From: an uncultured Eubacterium sp. | GTDB taxonomy: Bacteria; Bacillota_A; Clostridia; Lachnospirales; Lachnospiraceae | Length of the DNA: 22,096 nt | Direction of reading: 5' to 3' | Assembly (NCBI GenBank): GCA_948759685.1 | Contig: CAQBGY010000024.1 | Location: forward strand, 1 to 22,096 | Shown here: piece after piece, positions 14,253 to 22,095 of the stretch | Layout: every line of letters begins with the position of its first letter | Position numbering within the stretch: the first letter of the stretch is position 1 | Program-made: the position numbers and the translations under genes | Notes under the pieces: generated by a model | Told to the model about the DNA's origin: nothing | The model's database searches: none | What the model saw: the letters and a program-made list of their open reading frames with translations, nothing else

Positions 14253-15761
14253 ATGGATGTAAACACAGTCAGCCAATCCACCACTGACGAACAGATGATG
14301 GATATTCTTCTTGTACTGGATAAGGAGAAAAAGACAATCAGCGCAGTAAAAGGCGTGGATGAAAATGGGGAACTCCAAACCGTGCCACCGGAGAACAACA
14401 GCGAACTACTGAAATTCGACCGTCACGGTGATTTCTTTTCCAACTTCTTTTCCAACATGATGAACCAGTTGAAAAACCCGACCCGCTTCAACTTCTTCAA
14501 AATCCCGAAGATTGAACTTTCCAAAATCGAGCCGATAATCAGGGATAATTTCAATCATCCGACACCTGAAAACGAAGCGGGCATAGAGCGTTACCGGGTG
14601 ACACCTGAAACCGTGAAGCAGGAAGTGAAGAAAGAGCAGCAGCCAACCAAAGAAGCGGGAGTAACGGCACAAGCACCGCAGCAACCCGACAAAAGCAAGT
14701 ACGTCATCGACCCTGACAAGGTGAACTGGGAAGCCCTGAAAAACTTCGGGCTATCCAAAGAACAGCTTGAAAAGGCAAAGGCTTTAGAACCCATGTTAAG
14801 GGGTTATAAGTCACCCGGAGCGTTCATCATTTCGGGAAACTACAATTCCGCCATTATGAAGATGGACGCACGCCTATCTTTCCGGCACGACAAGGACGGG
14901 AATGTGGTTTTGGCGATACACGGCATCCGACAAAAGCCGGAACTTGAACGCCCGTTCTTCGGACATGAATTTTCCAAAGAGGATAAAGCCAATCTTCTTG
15001 AAACGGGAAACATGGGACGGATAGTGAACCTGAAAAACTATATCACTGGAGAAATGATACCCTCTTTCGTCAGTGTGGATAAAGTGACAAACGAACTGGT
15101 TTCCATGCGTGCAAGCAGCGTCCAAATCCCTGATGAAATAAAGGGTGTCAAACTGAACAAGGAACAAAAGGAAGCCTTACGGGAGGGAAAAGGGGTATTC
15201 CTTGAAAATATGATTTCCAACCGTAAAAAACCCTTTTCCGCAACCGTTCAGGTCAATGCCGACAAGAAAAGTCTGGAATTTATCTATCCCAATGCCAAAC
15301 AGTCACAGGAGCAAGGGCAGAAACAGACGCAGCAGAACAGCCTTGTCACCAGTGACGGTGTAACCATACCCAAGAGCATTTCAGGAATAGAGCTATCCCG
15401 CCAGCAACAGCAGGATTTAGTCAATGACAAGACCATTTTTGTTGCCGGGCTGAAAGACCGGAGAGGGGTCGAATACGATGCTTATATTCAGGTGAACCAT
15501 GATAAGAAGAAGTTAGGCTTTTACAGTGACAATCCCAGCTTTGACCGTTCCGCCGTGAAAGAGATTACCCCGGCAAGCAAGAACCGTACACAGGTTGCGG
15601 TCAATTCGGAGGGCAAGACCAACGAAGCCACCAAGAAAGTGAAAGAACCCTTGAAAAAGGGTCAGGACAAGCCCACTGAAAAACAAAAGACCAAGCAGGA
15701 TAAAAAGGAGAAGCAGGAGCAAGCGGACAAACCCAAACAAAGCAGAGGGCGCAAAAGATGA
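14253..15761 (+). CDS. DUF4099/DUF3945 domain protein of the ICE
   Basis: A 502-residue protein typical of CTnDOT-like elements. The first 120 residues (MDVNTVSQSTTDEQMMDILL; then FDRHGDFFSNFFSNMMNQLK) form the conserved N-terminal part. DUF4099-like and DUF3945-like units follow in the middle (about 150-300, including VIDPDKVNWEALKNFGLSKE). Two related modules occur at about 288-350 (IPDEIKGVKLNKEQKEALRE) and 371-430 (IPKSISGIELSRQQQQDLVN), an internal duplication. The C-terminus is a lysine/glutamine-rich tail. The biochemical role is unknown. Constant linkage to topB suggests DNA processing during excision or transfer. The stop overlaps the next ATG (ATGA). Confidence 0.85.
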   Translation: MDVNTVSQSTTDEQMMDILLVLDKEKKTISAVKGVDENGELQTVPPENNSELLKFDRHGDFFSNFFSNMMNQLKNPTRFNFFKIPKIELSKIEPIIRDNFNHPTPENEAGIERYRVTPETVKQEVKKEQQPTKEAGVTAQAPQQPDKSKYVIDPDKVNWEALKNFGLSKEQLEKAKALEPMLRGYKSPGAFIISGNYNSAIMKMDARLSFRHDKDGNVVLAIHGIRQKPELERPFFGHEFSKEDKANLLETGNMGRIVNLKNYITGEMIPSFVSVDKVTNELVSMRASSVQIPDEIKGVKLNKEQKEALREGKGVFLENMISNRKKPFSATVQVNADKKSLEFIYPNAKQSQEQGQKQTQQNSLVTSDGVTIPKSISGIELSRQQQQDLVNDKTIFVAGLKDRRGVEYDAYIQVNHDKKKLGFYSDNPSFDRSAVKEITPASKNRTQVAVNSEGKTNEATKKVKEPLKKGQDKPTEKQKTKQDKKEKQEQADKPKQSRGRKR

Positions 15762-15946
15762 TAGCGGTATTAATCCTTATCCCGGTTGTCGGTTTTGCCC
15801 TGTTTTTCTTCACCTGTTACAAAACAGACTGGGAAGCCATAGACGAGCAGAACCGACAATTTTATGTAGATGGCTATCACATCTACTATGACCGGAAAAT
15901 CCTAAGACAAAAAGAAGTGGAACATTTAAAATCGAAATTAGAATGA
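15758..15946 (+). CDS. Small membrane protein between DUF3945 and topB
   Basis: A 62-residue protein: one transmembrane helix at residues 1-20 (MIAVLILIPVVGFALFFFTC) and a charged cytoplasmic tail with YVDGYHIYYDRKIL. Start and stop both overlap neighbours by 4 bases (ATGA at 15758 and at 15943), so three genes are translated as one unit. I do not know its function; coupling suggests a constant stoichiometric partner or a pacing gene. Confidence 0.75.
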   Translation: MIAVLILIPVVGFALFFFTCYKTDWEAIDEQNRQFYVDGYHIYYDRKILRQKEVEHLKSKLE

Positions 15947-18024
15947 TTGCAGTAATCGGAGAAAAACCAAGCGTGGCAAGGGACATTGCCCGCATTTTAG
16001 GAGCGAATGAAAAACAGGATGGCTACCTTTCGGGTAACGGGTATCTCGTTACATGGGCTTTCGGGCATCTTGTTGGTTTGGCAATGCCAGAAGCCTACGG
16101 CATACAGAGTTTCCGCCGGGAAAGTCTGCCTATTATCCCGGATAGTTTTCAACTTGCACCCCGGCAGGTGAAAGCGGAAAAAGGGTACAAGGCAGACCCC
16201 GGCGCATTGAAACAACTAAAGGTAATCAAAGACGTATTCGACCAGTCGGATAAGATAATTGTCGCCACCGATGCAGGGAGAGAGGGAGAACTTATCTTTC
16301 GCTACATCTACCAGTATATCGGATGCAACAAGCCTTTTGTCCGTTTATGGATAAGCAGCCTTACGGACAAGGCAATCCGTGAGGGACTGCAAAACCTGAA
16401 AGACGGTAGCCTGTATGATAACCTTTTCCTTTCGGCACAGGCACGCAGCGAAGCGGATTATTTAATTGGCATAAATGGTACACAGGCTTTAAGCGTGGCA
16501 GCCGGACAAGGAATATTCTCTTTGGGACGAGTACAGTCGCCCACGTTGGCAATGATATGTACCCGCTTTTTAAAGAACAAGAACTTTGTCCCGCAAAAGT
16601 ATTGGCAACTGAAATTACAGGCAGCAAAAGACAATGTTTCCTTTGCCGCACTATCCGCAGACAAATACGATAAGCAGCAGCCCGCCATCGACACGCTGCA
16701 AAGGATAAAGGAAGCGGAAACGGTTCAGGTGAAAACCGTAGAACGTAAGGAAGTGAACCAAGAACCGCCCTTGCTCTATGATTTAACCACGCTCCAAAAA
16801 GAAGCGAATACGAGACTGAACTTTTCCGCAGACAAAACCCTATCCATCGCACAAAAGTTATACGAGGGTAAACTGATCAGCTATCCCCGAACCGGAAGCC
16901 GTTATATTTCACAGGACGTATTCGAGGAAATCCCCGAACGTCTTGTTAATTTGGAACAGTACGCCCGCTTTGCCGGGTATGCAGCTGGGATGAAAGGCAA
17001 ATCCTTAAATTCCCGTTCCGTGAACGATGGCAAGGTAACAGACCACCACGCCCTGATAGTAACGGAAAACCTGCCCGGCAAACTGGAAGCGGACGAACAG
17101 GCAATCTATGAACTGATAGCCGGACGGATGTTGGAAGCCTTTTCTGAAAAATGCGTCAAAGACGTTACCAGTGTAACGCTTGATTGTGCAGGCTCGCTTT
17201 TCACGGTCAAAGGGTCTGTAATCAAGTCCGCCGGATGGCGTGCCGTATTCGGCGAGAAAGAGGACGGGGAAGATAACGCCACTTTGCCCGCCATGCAGGA
17301 CGGAGATAGTTTACCGCTTTCCGATATTGAATTACTGGAAAAACAGACCAAGCCCAAGCCGTTACACACGGAAAGCAGTTTGCTTTCTTCGATGGAAACG
17401 GCAGGTAAGGAACTGGAAAATGCCGACCTGAAAGCCAGCATGAAAAATACGGGTATAGGTACGCCCGCAACACGGGCAGCCATCATCGAAACGCTGTTTT
17501 CCCGCCAGTATATCGTCCGGGAGAAAAAGAACCTTGTCCCGACCGAGAAAGGTCTTGCCGTTTACAATATCATCCGGGACAAGAAGATAGCAGACGTTGA
17601 AATGACGGGTATGTGGGAAAATACGCTTGCCAAAATAGAAAGCAGCGAAATGAACCCCGATACGTTCCGTAAGGGTATCGAAGTGTACGCACGGCAAATC
17701 ACGGCTGAACTGTTGGATGTTCAGCTTTCTTTCGCTTCGGGTAGTGGTTGCATTTGCCCCAAATGCAAGACCGGACGCATCCTTTTCTATCCGAAAGTCG
17801 CCAAATGTTCCAATGTGGATTGTTCCGTTACCATCTTCCGTAACAAGAGCGACAAGCTGCTAACGGACAAACAGATTACCGAACTGGTGACTACCGGGAA
17901 AACCGGGCTAATCAAAGGTTTTAAAAGCAAGACCGGCAAAGTCTTTGACGCTTCACTTGCCTTTGACGGGCAGTTTAATGTTACTTTCGTGTTCCCTGAA
18001 AAGAAAGGCAAACCGAAGAAATAA
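15943..18024 (+). CDS. topB: Topoisomerase III (Exc-like)
   Basis: A 693-residue type IA topoisomerase. The Toprim domain opens with MIAVIGEKPSVARDIARILG and contains VATDAGREGELIFRYI with the acidic metal-binding residues. The active-site tyrosine is Tyr314 in KLISYPRTGSRYI. The strand-passage domains follow, and a four-cysteine zinc ribbon (CICPKC ... CSNVDC, about 603-632) ends the core. This is the size and layout of Exc, the topoisomerase in the CTnDOT excision operon. It would relax or decatenate single-stranded regions during excision, replication or transfer. The start overlaps the small membrane-protein gene. A candidate small RNA with its own -7 box follows within 30 bases. Confidence 0.95.
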   Translation: MIAVIGEKPSVARDIARILGANEKQDGYLSGNGYLVTWAFGHLVGLAMPEAYGIQSFRRESLPIIPDSFQLAPRQVKAEKGYKADPGALKQLKVIKDVFDQSDKIIVATDAGREGELIFRYIYQYIGCNKPFVRLWISSLTDKAIREGLQNLKDGSLYDNLFLSAQARSEADYLIGINGTQALSVAAGQGIFSLGRVQSPTLAMICTRFLKNKNFVPQKYWQLKLQAAKDNVSFAALSADKYDKQQPAIDTLQRIKEAETVQVKTVERKEVNQEPPLLYDLTTLQKEANTRLNFSADKTLSIAQKLYEGKLISYPRTGSRYISQDVFEEIPERLVNLEQYARFAGYAAGMKGKSLNSRSVNDGKVTDHHALIVTENLPGKLEADEQAIYELIAGRMLEAFSEKCVKDVTSVTLDCAGSLFTVKGSVIKSAGWRAVFGEKEDGEDNATLPAMQDGDSLPLSDIELLEKQTKPKPLHTESSLLSSMETAGKELENADLKASMKNTGIGTPATRAAIIETLFSRQYIVREKKNLVPTEKGLAVYNIIRDKKIADVEMTGMWENTLAKIESSEMNPDTFRKGIEVYARQITAELLDVQLSFASGSGCICPKCKTGRILFYPKVAKCSNVDCSVTIFRNKSDKLLTDKQITELVTTGKTGLIKGFKSKTGKVFDASLAFDGQFNVTFVFPEKKGKPKK

Positions 18025-18036
18025 GACGGAAATAGT

Positions 18037-18044
18037 TATATTTG
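18037..18044 (+). promoter_or_regulatory. -7 box of the candidate small RNA
   Basis: TATATTTG matches the Bacteroides -7 consensus TAnnTTTG. It begins 13 bases after the topB stop and would start a transcript near 18050. A TTTG at the -33 position is not visible. Confidence 0.5.
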
Positions 18045-18049
18045 CCACA

Positions 18050-18125
18050 GAAAGTTTCATTATAGATAGATTTATAATTGAAATTTTTGTGGTTGAAGCA
18101 CCCGGAGGGACACCGGGTGCTTTTT
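18050..18125 (+). ncRNA. Candidate small RNA after topB, RteR-like by position
   Basis: A transcript from the -7 box at 18037-18044 to the terminator at 18096-18125 would be about 75 nt. From memory of the CTnDOT literature, RteR is a roughly 90-nt RNA encoded just downstream of exc that lowers tra mRNA unevenly along the operon. This transcript is in the same place relative to an exc-like gene. Its unpaired 5' half includes 18069-18094, which matches the plus strand at 4514-4538, i.e. it is antisense to the tra mRNA between traD and traE. It shares an 11-base run TTTTTGTGGTT and a 9-base run ATAATTGAA, with one mismatch and one bulged base over the whole. Sequence identity to RteR was not checked. 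Confidence 0.6.
18096..18125 (+). terminator. Intrinsic terminator after topB / small RNA
   Basis: AAGCACCCGG lies in 18096-18105 and pairs with CCGGGTGCTT (18113-18122) around the loop AGGGACA, followed by a T-run to 18125. A strong GC-rich stem with a U-tract ends the topB transcript and the candidate small RNA. Confidence 0.9.
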
Positions 18126-18363
18126 ATAAATCTTCTCTACATCACCCTATAAATATACCATTCCCATCTTTTTTTATTTTTTTTTCGCACGTAACTATCT
18201 GATACGCAAAAATAGTTACCCCTTTGTAACTGCCTAACGTTTAAGTAACTTCTTTTTTTATACTAAGTATATTTATAACTTTGCCATCGAAAAAGAAACT
18301 AAATAACAGTTGATATTCTACTGTTTTTGGTTATTGTTTACATAAATAAAAGGAGAAATAATT
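18126..18363 (+). promoter_or_regulatory. Control region and leader of the radical SAM-AsnRS-rteC operon
   Basis: No gene lies here. A T-rich tract (about 18166-18185) is followed by four GTAACT-type half-sites: GTAACTAT (18191-18198) and its exact inverse ATAGTTAC (18212-18219), then GTAACT at 18226 and 18245. A -7 box TAACTTTG lies at 18276-18283 with no clear -33 partner, which suggests an activator at the half-sites. The leader of about 75 bases has a weak hairpin AACAGT / ACTGTT (18305-18325) with a short T-run, then AGGAG (18351-18355) at normal spacing before the radical SAM ATG. This resembles the leader-controlled tetQ operon of CTnDOT in layout. Confidence 0.55.
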
Positions 18364-19248
18364 ATGCATTACACAGGAACTATTTGGAGACCGCCTTATG
18401 AGGCATACTCCCTTTTAATTCAAGTTACAGCAGGATGTACCCATCATTCATGCAAGTTCTGTACTCTTTATGAAGACTTGCCTTTCAAGTTTCGAATGTC
18501 ACCGCTCGAAGAAGTTAAATCAGATTTGAAAGAAGCTAATCACTACTATAAAGATGCAGACAGAGTATTCTTTACAGGAGCTAATCCTTTTGTACTTAGT
18601 GTGGATAAGCTCAAAACATTGGCGAAAATGGTACATGAATATTTTCCAAACTGTCAGAGCATCGGTTGTTTTGCAAGAATAACTGATGTTAGCCAGAAAT
18701 CCGTCAAAGACTTGCAAGAGTTGAAAGACCTCGGTTATGATGGAATTACGTTTGGAATTGAAACGGGAGATGATGAAGCACTTGTTTTTATGAAAAAGGG
18801 ATATTTGTCTAAAGATATTATCGAACAATGCAAAAAGTTAGAAGAGGTGGATATGAGCTACAATTTCTTTTACTTGACTGGCATTTCCGGTTCAGGGAGA
18901 GGGGAAATTGGCGCAAAGGCAACTGCGGAAATCTTCAACCAACTTCACCCACAAATCATAGATGCTTCCATGCTAACCATCTATCCAACCTCTCAACTAT
19001 TTCAAGAAATTCAAGCAGGAAATTGGAAAGAGGAAACAGAGATTGAAAAATTGCAGGAGTTAAAAACACTGATTCAGAGCTTGACGGTAAATGCAAGATT
19101 TGCTACTGATGGAGCTTCTAACTTAATCCAAGTCCGTGGTAACTTAAAAACAGATAAGCAAAAGATGGTTCATTTTTTGGAACAACAAATCCATAATCAA
19201 GATGAAGCTTATTTGCGGCAATACCGTGAGAACTTGCCTCATTTATGA
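18364..19248 (+). CDS. Radical SAM protein
   Basis: A 294-residue iron-sulfur enzyme. The cluster motif is AGCTHHSCKFC with Cys25, Cys30 and Cys33 (C-x4-C-x2-C), a spacing seen in a group of COG1032-like radical SAM proteins. Later motifs include GYDGITFGIETGDDEAL (the SAM-binding GIETG region, about 133-149) and LTGISGSGRGEIG. There is no cobalamin-binding, TRAM or SPASM domain, so it is a minimal single-domain enzyme. It would cleave S-adenosylmethionine to a radical acting on an unknown substrate. A strong ribosome site (AGGAG) precedes it. It overlaps the next gene by 4 bases. More AT-rich than the tra genes. A link to tRNA or antibiotic modification is suggested only by the neighbours. 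Confidence 0.85.
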   Translation: MHYTGTIWRPPYEAYSLLIQVTAGCTHHSCKFCTLYEDLPFKFRMSPLEEVKSDLKEANHYYKDADRVFFTGANPFVLSVDKLKTLAKMVHEYFPNCQSIGCFARITDVSQKSVKDLQELKDLGYDGITFGIETGDDEALVFMKKGYLSKDIIEQCKKLEEVDMSYNFFYLTGISGSGRGEIGAKATAEIFNQLHPQIIDASMLTIYPTSQLFQEIQAGNWKEETEIEKLQELKTLIQSLTVNARFATDGASNLIQVRGNLKTDKQKMVHFLEQQIHNQDEAYLRQYRENLPHL

Positions 19249-19664
19249 AAAAGGATGTTAGAATAATCGTTCAAAATATTCAACGGTATGACGACTATAC
19301 GGATAAAATAGTAACTAATGCCATTGGAAACTATTCACGTTCCGGTAGTAGTCATTCTGTTTTATACCGAGAATTATGTGCAGGAGGACATGTTGTTGAA
19401 AACCGACTGATAATCAATCCGGAAAAAGCTAATTTATATCGTGCAGGGTCGATTTTTACTGAAATGTCTTTCCTAAATGGGGAATTAACGGAATCGGATT
19501 ATATCACTGCTGATGGAGATATTAATATAAAAGTAAGGACATTGCTTTATCAGCTTAAAATATATGATGACCGCATTCGTGTTGAATTGAATTATGATTT
19601 ATTTCTTAATGACAAGTTTACGTCTAATAATGCTCTTATTATAAGTATTAGAGATATTGCATAA
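19245..19664 (+). CDS. Small beta-rich protein, possibly DUF1934/YwiB-like (calycin fold)
   Basis: A 139-residue protein, predicted mostly beta-strand: alternating hydrophobic stretches such as DVRIIVQNIQRY, ENRLIINPEKANLYRAGSIF, INIKVRTLLYQLKIYDD and RIRVELNYDLFLND. The order, length and the phrase R-x-G ... M-x-F ... V-x-YDL are reminiscent of DUF1934 proteins such as B. subtilis YwiB, which lies beside argS there, an intriguing parallel to the tRNA synthetase here. The match is from memory and weak. It overlaps the radical SAM gene by 4 bases and precedes the synthetase by 12 bases, so it is co-translated. It may bind a small ligand. Confidence 0.65.
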   Translation: MKKDVRIIVQNIQRYDDYTDKIVTNAIGNYSRSGSSHSVLYRELCAGGHVVENRLIINPEKANLYRAGSIFTEMSFLNGELTESDYITADGDINIKVRTLLYQLKIYDDRIRVELNYDLFLNDKFTSNNALIISIRDIA

Positions 19665-19676
19665 AAGAATAATGTT

Positions 19677-21020
19677 ATGAAAATAAGAATCGTAGATTTA
19701 TTAAAATCAGATATTTATGGAATTGATGTCTATGTGAGAGGTTGGGTTCGTACGCATCGGCAGAGTAAAAATATAAGCTTTATTGCTTTAAATGATGGCT
19801 CTACTGTACACAATCTTCAAATTGTGATTGAACATGTAAAGTTTGAAAAGAACATGCTAAAGACTATTACTACAGGAAGTTCAATCGGTATAAAGGGCAA
19901 ATTTATCCGGTCTGCCGGAGGTAAACAACAAGTAGAAGTAATAGCCGGAGATATTGAAGTATATGGAATAGCAGACCCACAGGAATACCCCTTACAGAAA
20001 AAGGAACATTCTTTAGAATACTTACGGGAAATAGCTCATTTACGCTTACGCACAAATATTTTTGGCGCAATATTTCGTATGCGCCATAATATGGCTTTTG
20101 CCATACATCGTTATTTCAATGAAAGAGGATTCTTCTATTTCAATACTCCTATAATAACAACATCTGATAGTGAGGGAGCAGGAGAACTCTTTGAAGTCAA
20201 AACGGAATTAAAAGATGATTTTTTCGGTTCCCCAGCCAATTTAACAGTTTCGGGACAATTAGAGGGCGAGCTTGGTGCGTTAGCATTGGGGGCAATTTAC
20301 ACCTTTAGCCCGACCTTTAGGGCAGAAAATTCAAATACATTCCGTCATCTTTCCGAATTTTGGATGATTGAACCGGAAGTTGCCTTTAATGATATTAACG
20401 ACAATATGGATTTGGCAGAGGACTTTTTGAAATATCTAATCCGTTATGCACTTGAAAATTGCGAAAGTGATTTAGCTTTTTTAAATGACAACGTAGATAA
20501 TGGTTTAATGGATAAATTACATTTCGTTGTAAATAATGAATTTATGCGTTTGCCTTATTCTAAAGCTATAGAGATTTTACAAGAATCCGGGCGTCAGTTT
20601 GACTACCCTGTAAAACCGGGAATTGATTTATGTGCTGAACATGAACGTCATTTGGTGGAAGAATATTTTCGCCGCCCTGTGATTGTTACAGATTATCCTA
20701 AAGAGATAAAAGCATTCTATATGAAACAAAATGAAGATGGGAAGACAGTTCGTGCAATGGATGTATTATTTCCGAAAATTGGGGAAATCATAGGAGGTTC
20801 TGAACGGGAAACCGACTATACAAAATTATTGCAGCGAATGAAAGAATTGAATATGAATACCGAAAAACTGTGGTGGTATCTTGAATCACGCAAATTTGGC
20901 ACTGTTCCCCATTCAGGCTTTGGATTGGGTTTTGAACGGTTGATGCTGTTCATTACAGGCATGACAAACATTCGGGATGTTATTCCGTTTCCACGTACAC
21001 CCCGAAATGCAAATTTCTGA
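19677..21020 (+). CDS. asnS: Asparaginyl-tRNA synthetase carried on the ICE
   Basis: A 447-residue class IIb synthetase. An N-terminal OB-fold anticodon-binding domain occupies about 1-105 ([20 protein letters not shown], then [11 protein letters not shown]). Catalytic motif 1 is near 136-160, motif 2 at 210-234 ([20 protein letters not shown]) and motif 3 at 413-441 ([12 protein letters not shown] ... PFPRTP). All hallmark residues are present, so it should charge tRNA-Asn with asparagine. It is shorter than the 466 residues of the E. coli enzyme. Between motif 1 and the [11 protein letters not shown] segment it reads only [13 protein letters not shown], where I recall host enzymes having a longer stretch. 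An extra synthetase on a mobile element often gives resistance to an inhibitor of the host copy. It could instead be a metabolic or regulatory paralogue. Confidence 0.93.
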   Translation: MKIRIVDLLKSDIYGIDVYVRGWVRTHRQSKNISFIALNDGSTVHNLQIVIEHVKFEKNMLKTITTGSSIGIKGKFIRSAGGKQQVEVIAGDIEVYGIADPQEYPLQKKEHSLEYLREIAHLRLRTNIFGAIFRMRHNMAFAIHRYFNERGFFYFNTPIITTSDSEGAGELFEVKTELKDDFFGSPANLTVSGQLEGELGALALGAIYTFSPTFRAENSNTFRHLSEFWMIEPEVAFNDINDNMDLAEDFLKYLIRYALENCESDLAFLNDNVDNGLMDKLHFVVNNEFMRLPYSKAIEILQESGRQFDYPVKPGIDLCAEHERHLVEEYFRRPVIVTDYPKEIKAFYMKQNEDGKTVRAMDVLFPKIGEIIGGSERETDYTKLLQRMKELNMNTEKLWWYLESRKFGTVPHSGFGLGFERLMLFITGMTNIRDVIPFPRTPRNANF

Positions 21021-21038
21021 TTATAACGAAATTCAATC

Positions 21039-21884
21039 ATGCAAGATTATATCAATGAAATATTGCATCGAATAAATGAAGAAATGGAGTTGCTTGGCAT
21101 TGATGAAAATGTCTGCGTGGAGGATGCTTTGTATATGATAGATGTCATACGGCCTTTATTCGATAACTTGCGGAGCATGACTGTAAAATATGAATTTCAG
21201 AACGAAGAAGAAGAAATTCATTTCTTTAAAGATATAAAGCCAGACATTCTTAGTCGGTATTTATACTTTTACAAAATAACAAGAATTGAGATGAAACGTC
21301 CGATTGGCAGTGATGATGTACAACGAGAGTATCTTCATTGCCAATTGGATAATTTGAAATATTTCTTTGACCAAAATCTTGATTTCTACCAATATTATCG
21401 TTCGAAAGCAACCCACTTAGATTCTTATTACTTTGTTCGATATAAAGCGAATTTCAGATTGTGTGTTGATAGTGCATTTTTAGATAAAGACCCAGCCTTT
21501 TCTACTGGATATGATTACAAAGTAGCTAAAATTTTGTCGAATGAAATGCTACGAATATATCTTAATAGACAATTACAATTGTTAGACAGGAAAATGCAAA
21601 TATCTAAAATACGAGCGGCACTTTCTGACTTTAATCTGAAATGGACTGGCTCTAAATCAGATGCAGTAGAGTTTGGATATGGACTTGTTGCTATTGCAAC
21701 ACTCAATAATGGAAATGTGACAATAAAAGAAATCATGGCTTTCATTGAAGCAGCTTTTGATATAGATTTAGGAGATTATTATCGAACATATCTAACTCTC
21801 AAAAGCAGAAAGAAAAATCGAACTGCCTTTTTTACATCAGTAATCGAACAACTGTTAAAGCGAATGGAATCGGACGAACTGTAA
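21039..21884 (+). CDS. rteC: RteC, activator of ICE excision
   Basis: A 281-residue protein of the RteC family. A helical N-terminal part (1-100) is followed by the conserved core with FYQYYRSKATHLDSYYFVRY (about 116-135) and the C-terminal helix-turn-helix-like part ALSDFNLKWTGSKSDAVEFG ... NGNVTIKEIMAFIEAAFDID (about 192-250). In CTnDOT, RteC binds upstream of the xis2c promoter and turns on the excision operon. Here it lies 18 bases after asnS with no terminator or promoter between, so it is probably made from the cassette mRNA rather than its own promoter. Upstream rteA/rteB (the two-component pair) and tetQ are absent, so some other signal must feed it. A terminator follows. Confidence 0.92.
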   Translation: MQDYINEILHRINEEMELLGIDENVCVEDALYMIDVIRPLFDNLRSMTVKYEFQNEEEEIHFFKDIKPDILSRYLYFYKITRIEMKRPIGSDDVQREYLHCQLDNLKYFFDQNLDFYQYYRSKATHLDSYYFVRYKANFRLCVDSAFLDKDPAFSTGYDYKVAKILSNEMLRIYLNRQLQLLDRKMQISKIRAALSDFNLKWTGSKSDAVEFGYGLVAIATLNNGNVTIKEIMAFIEAAFDIDLGDYYRTYLTLKSRKKNRTAFFTSVIEQLLKRMESDEL

Positions 21885-21904
21885 TAAAGATATCTAGTCC
21901 ACAT

Positions 21905-21945
21905 AAAAACTACCAAGTAATTACCAACTTGGTAGTTTTTGTTTT
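21905..21945 (+). terminator. Intrinsic terminator after rteC
   Basis: AAAAACTACCAAGT (21905-21918) pairs perfectly with ACTTGGTAGTTTTT (21927-21940) around an 8-base loop, followed by GTTTTT. It ends the radical SAM-asnS-rteC transcript. The hairpin contains the first copy of ACCAACTTGGT. Confidence 0.9.
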
Positions 21946-22050
21946 TATACGATTTAGATATGAAATGCGGCATTTTCGGGTAATAACACCCTGCTTTTGC
22001 TACTGAAAAAGAGAAAAATAAATATTCACCAACTTGGTTATACGTAACCA
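21923..22050. promoter_or_regulatory. Candidate RteC operators upstream of the next operon
   Basis: The 11-base palindrome ACCAA-C-TTGGT occurs at 21923-21933 and again at 22028-22038, starts 105 bases apart, about ten helical turns. The second copy runs into another palindrome, TGGTTA-TACG-TAACCA (22035-22050), ending 14 bases before the -33 of the promoter at 22065. RteC of CTnDOT binds inverted half-sites upstream of the excision-operon promoter, so these are natural candidates. The first copy also forms part of the rteC terminator, which may explain its symmetry instead. Confidence 0.5.
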
Positions 22051-22064
22051 TTCTATTTTCCGCC

Positions 22065-22095
22065 TTGACACGCATCGCAACCCAGCGTATCTTTG
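22065..22095 (+). promoter_or_regulatory. Promoter of a rightward gene beyond the window (probably the excision operon)
   Basis: TTG (22065-22067), 20 bases, then TATCTTTG (22088-22095), a near-ideal Bacteroides promoter pointing to the right edge. After rteC in CTnDOT-like elements comes the excision operon or a helix-turn-helix gene; the product is not in the window. The last ten bases GTATCTTTGC also fit the CTnDOT integration-core consensus GTAnnTTTGC as I recall it. Confidence 0.7.

Noticed and set aside
18310..18345. Possible 11-codon leader peptide with TTG start before the radical SAM gene
   Set aside because: No ribosome site, no ATG and no asparagine codons, so asparagine-specific attenuation is not supported.
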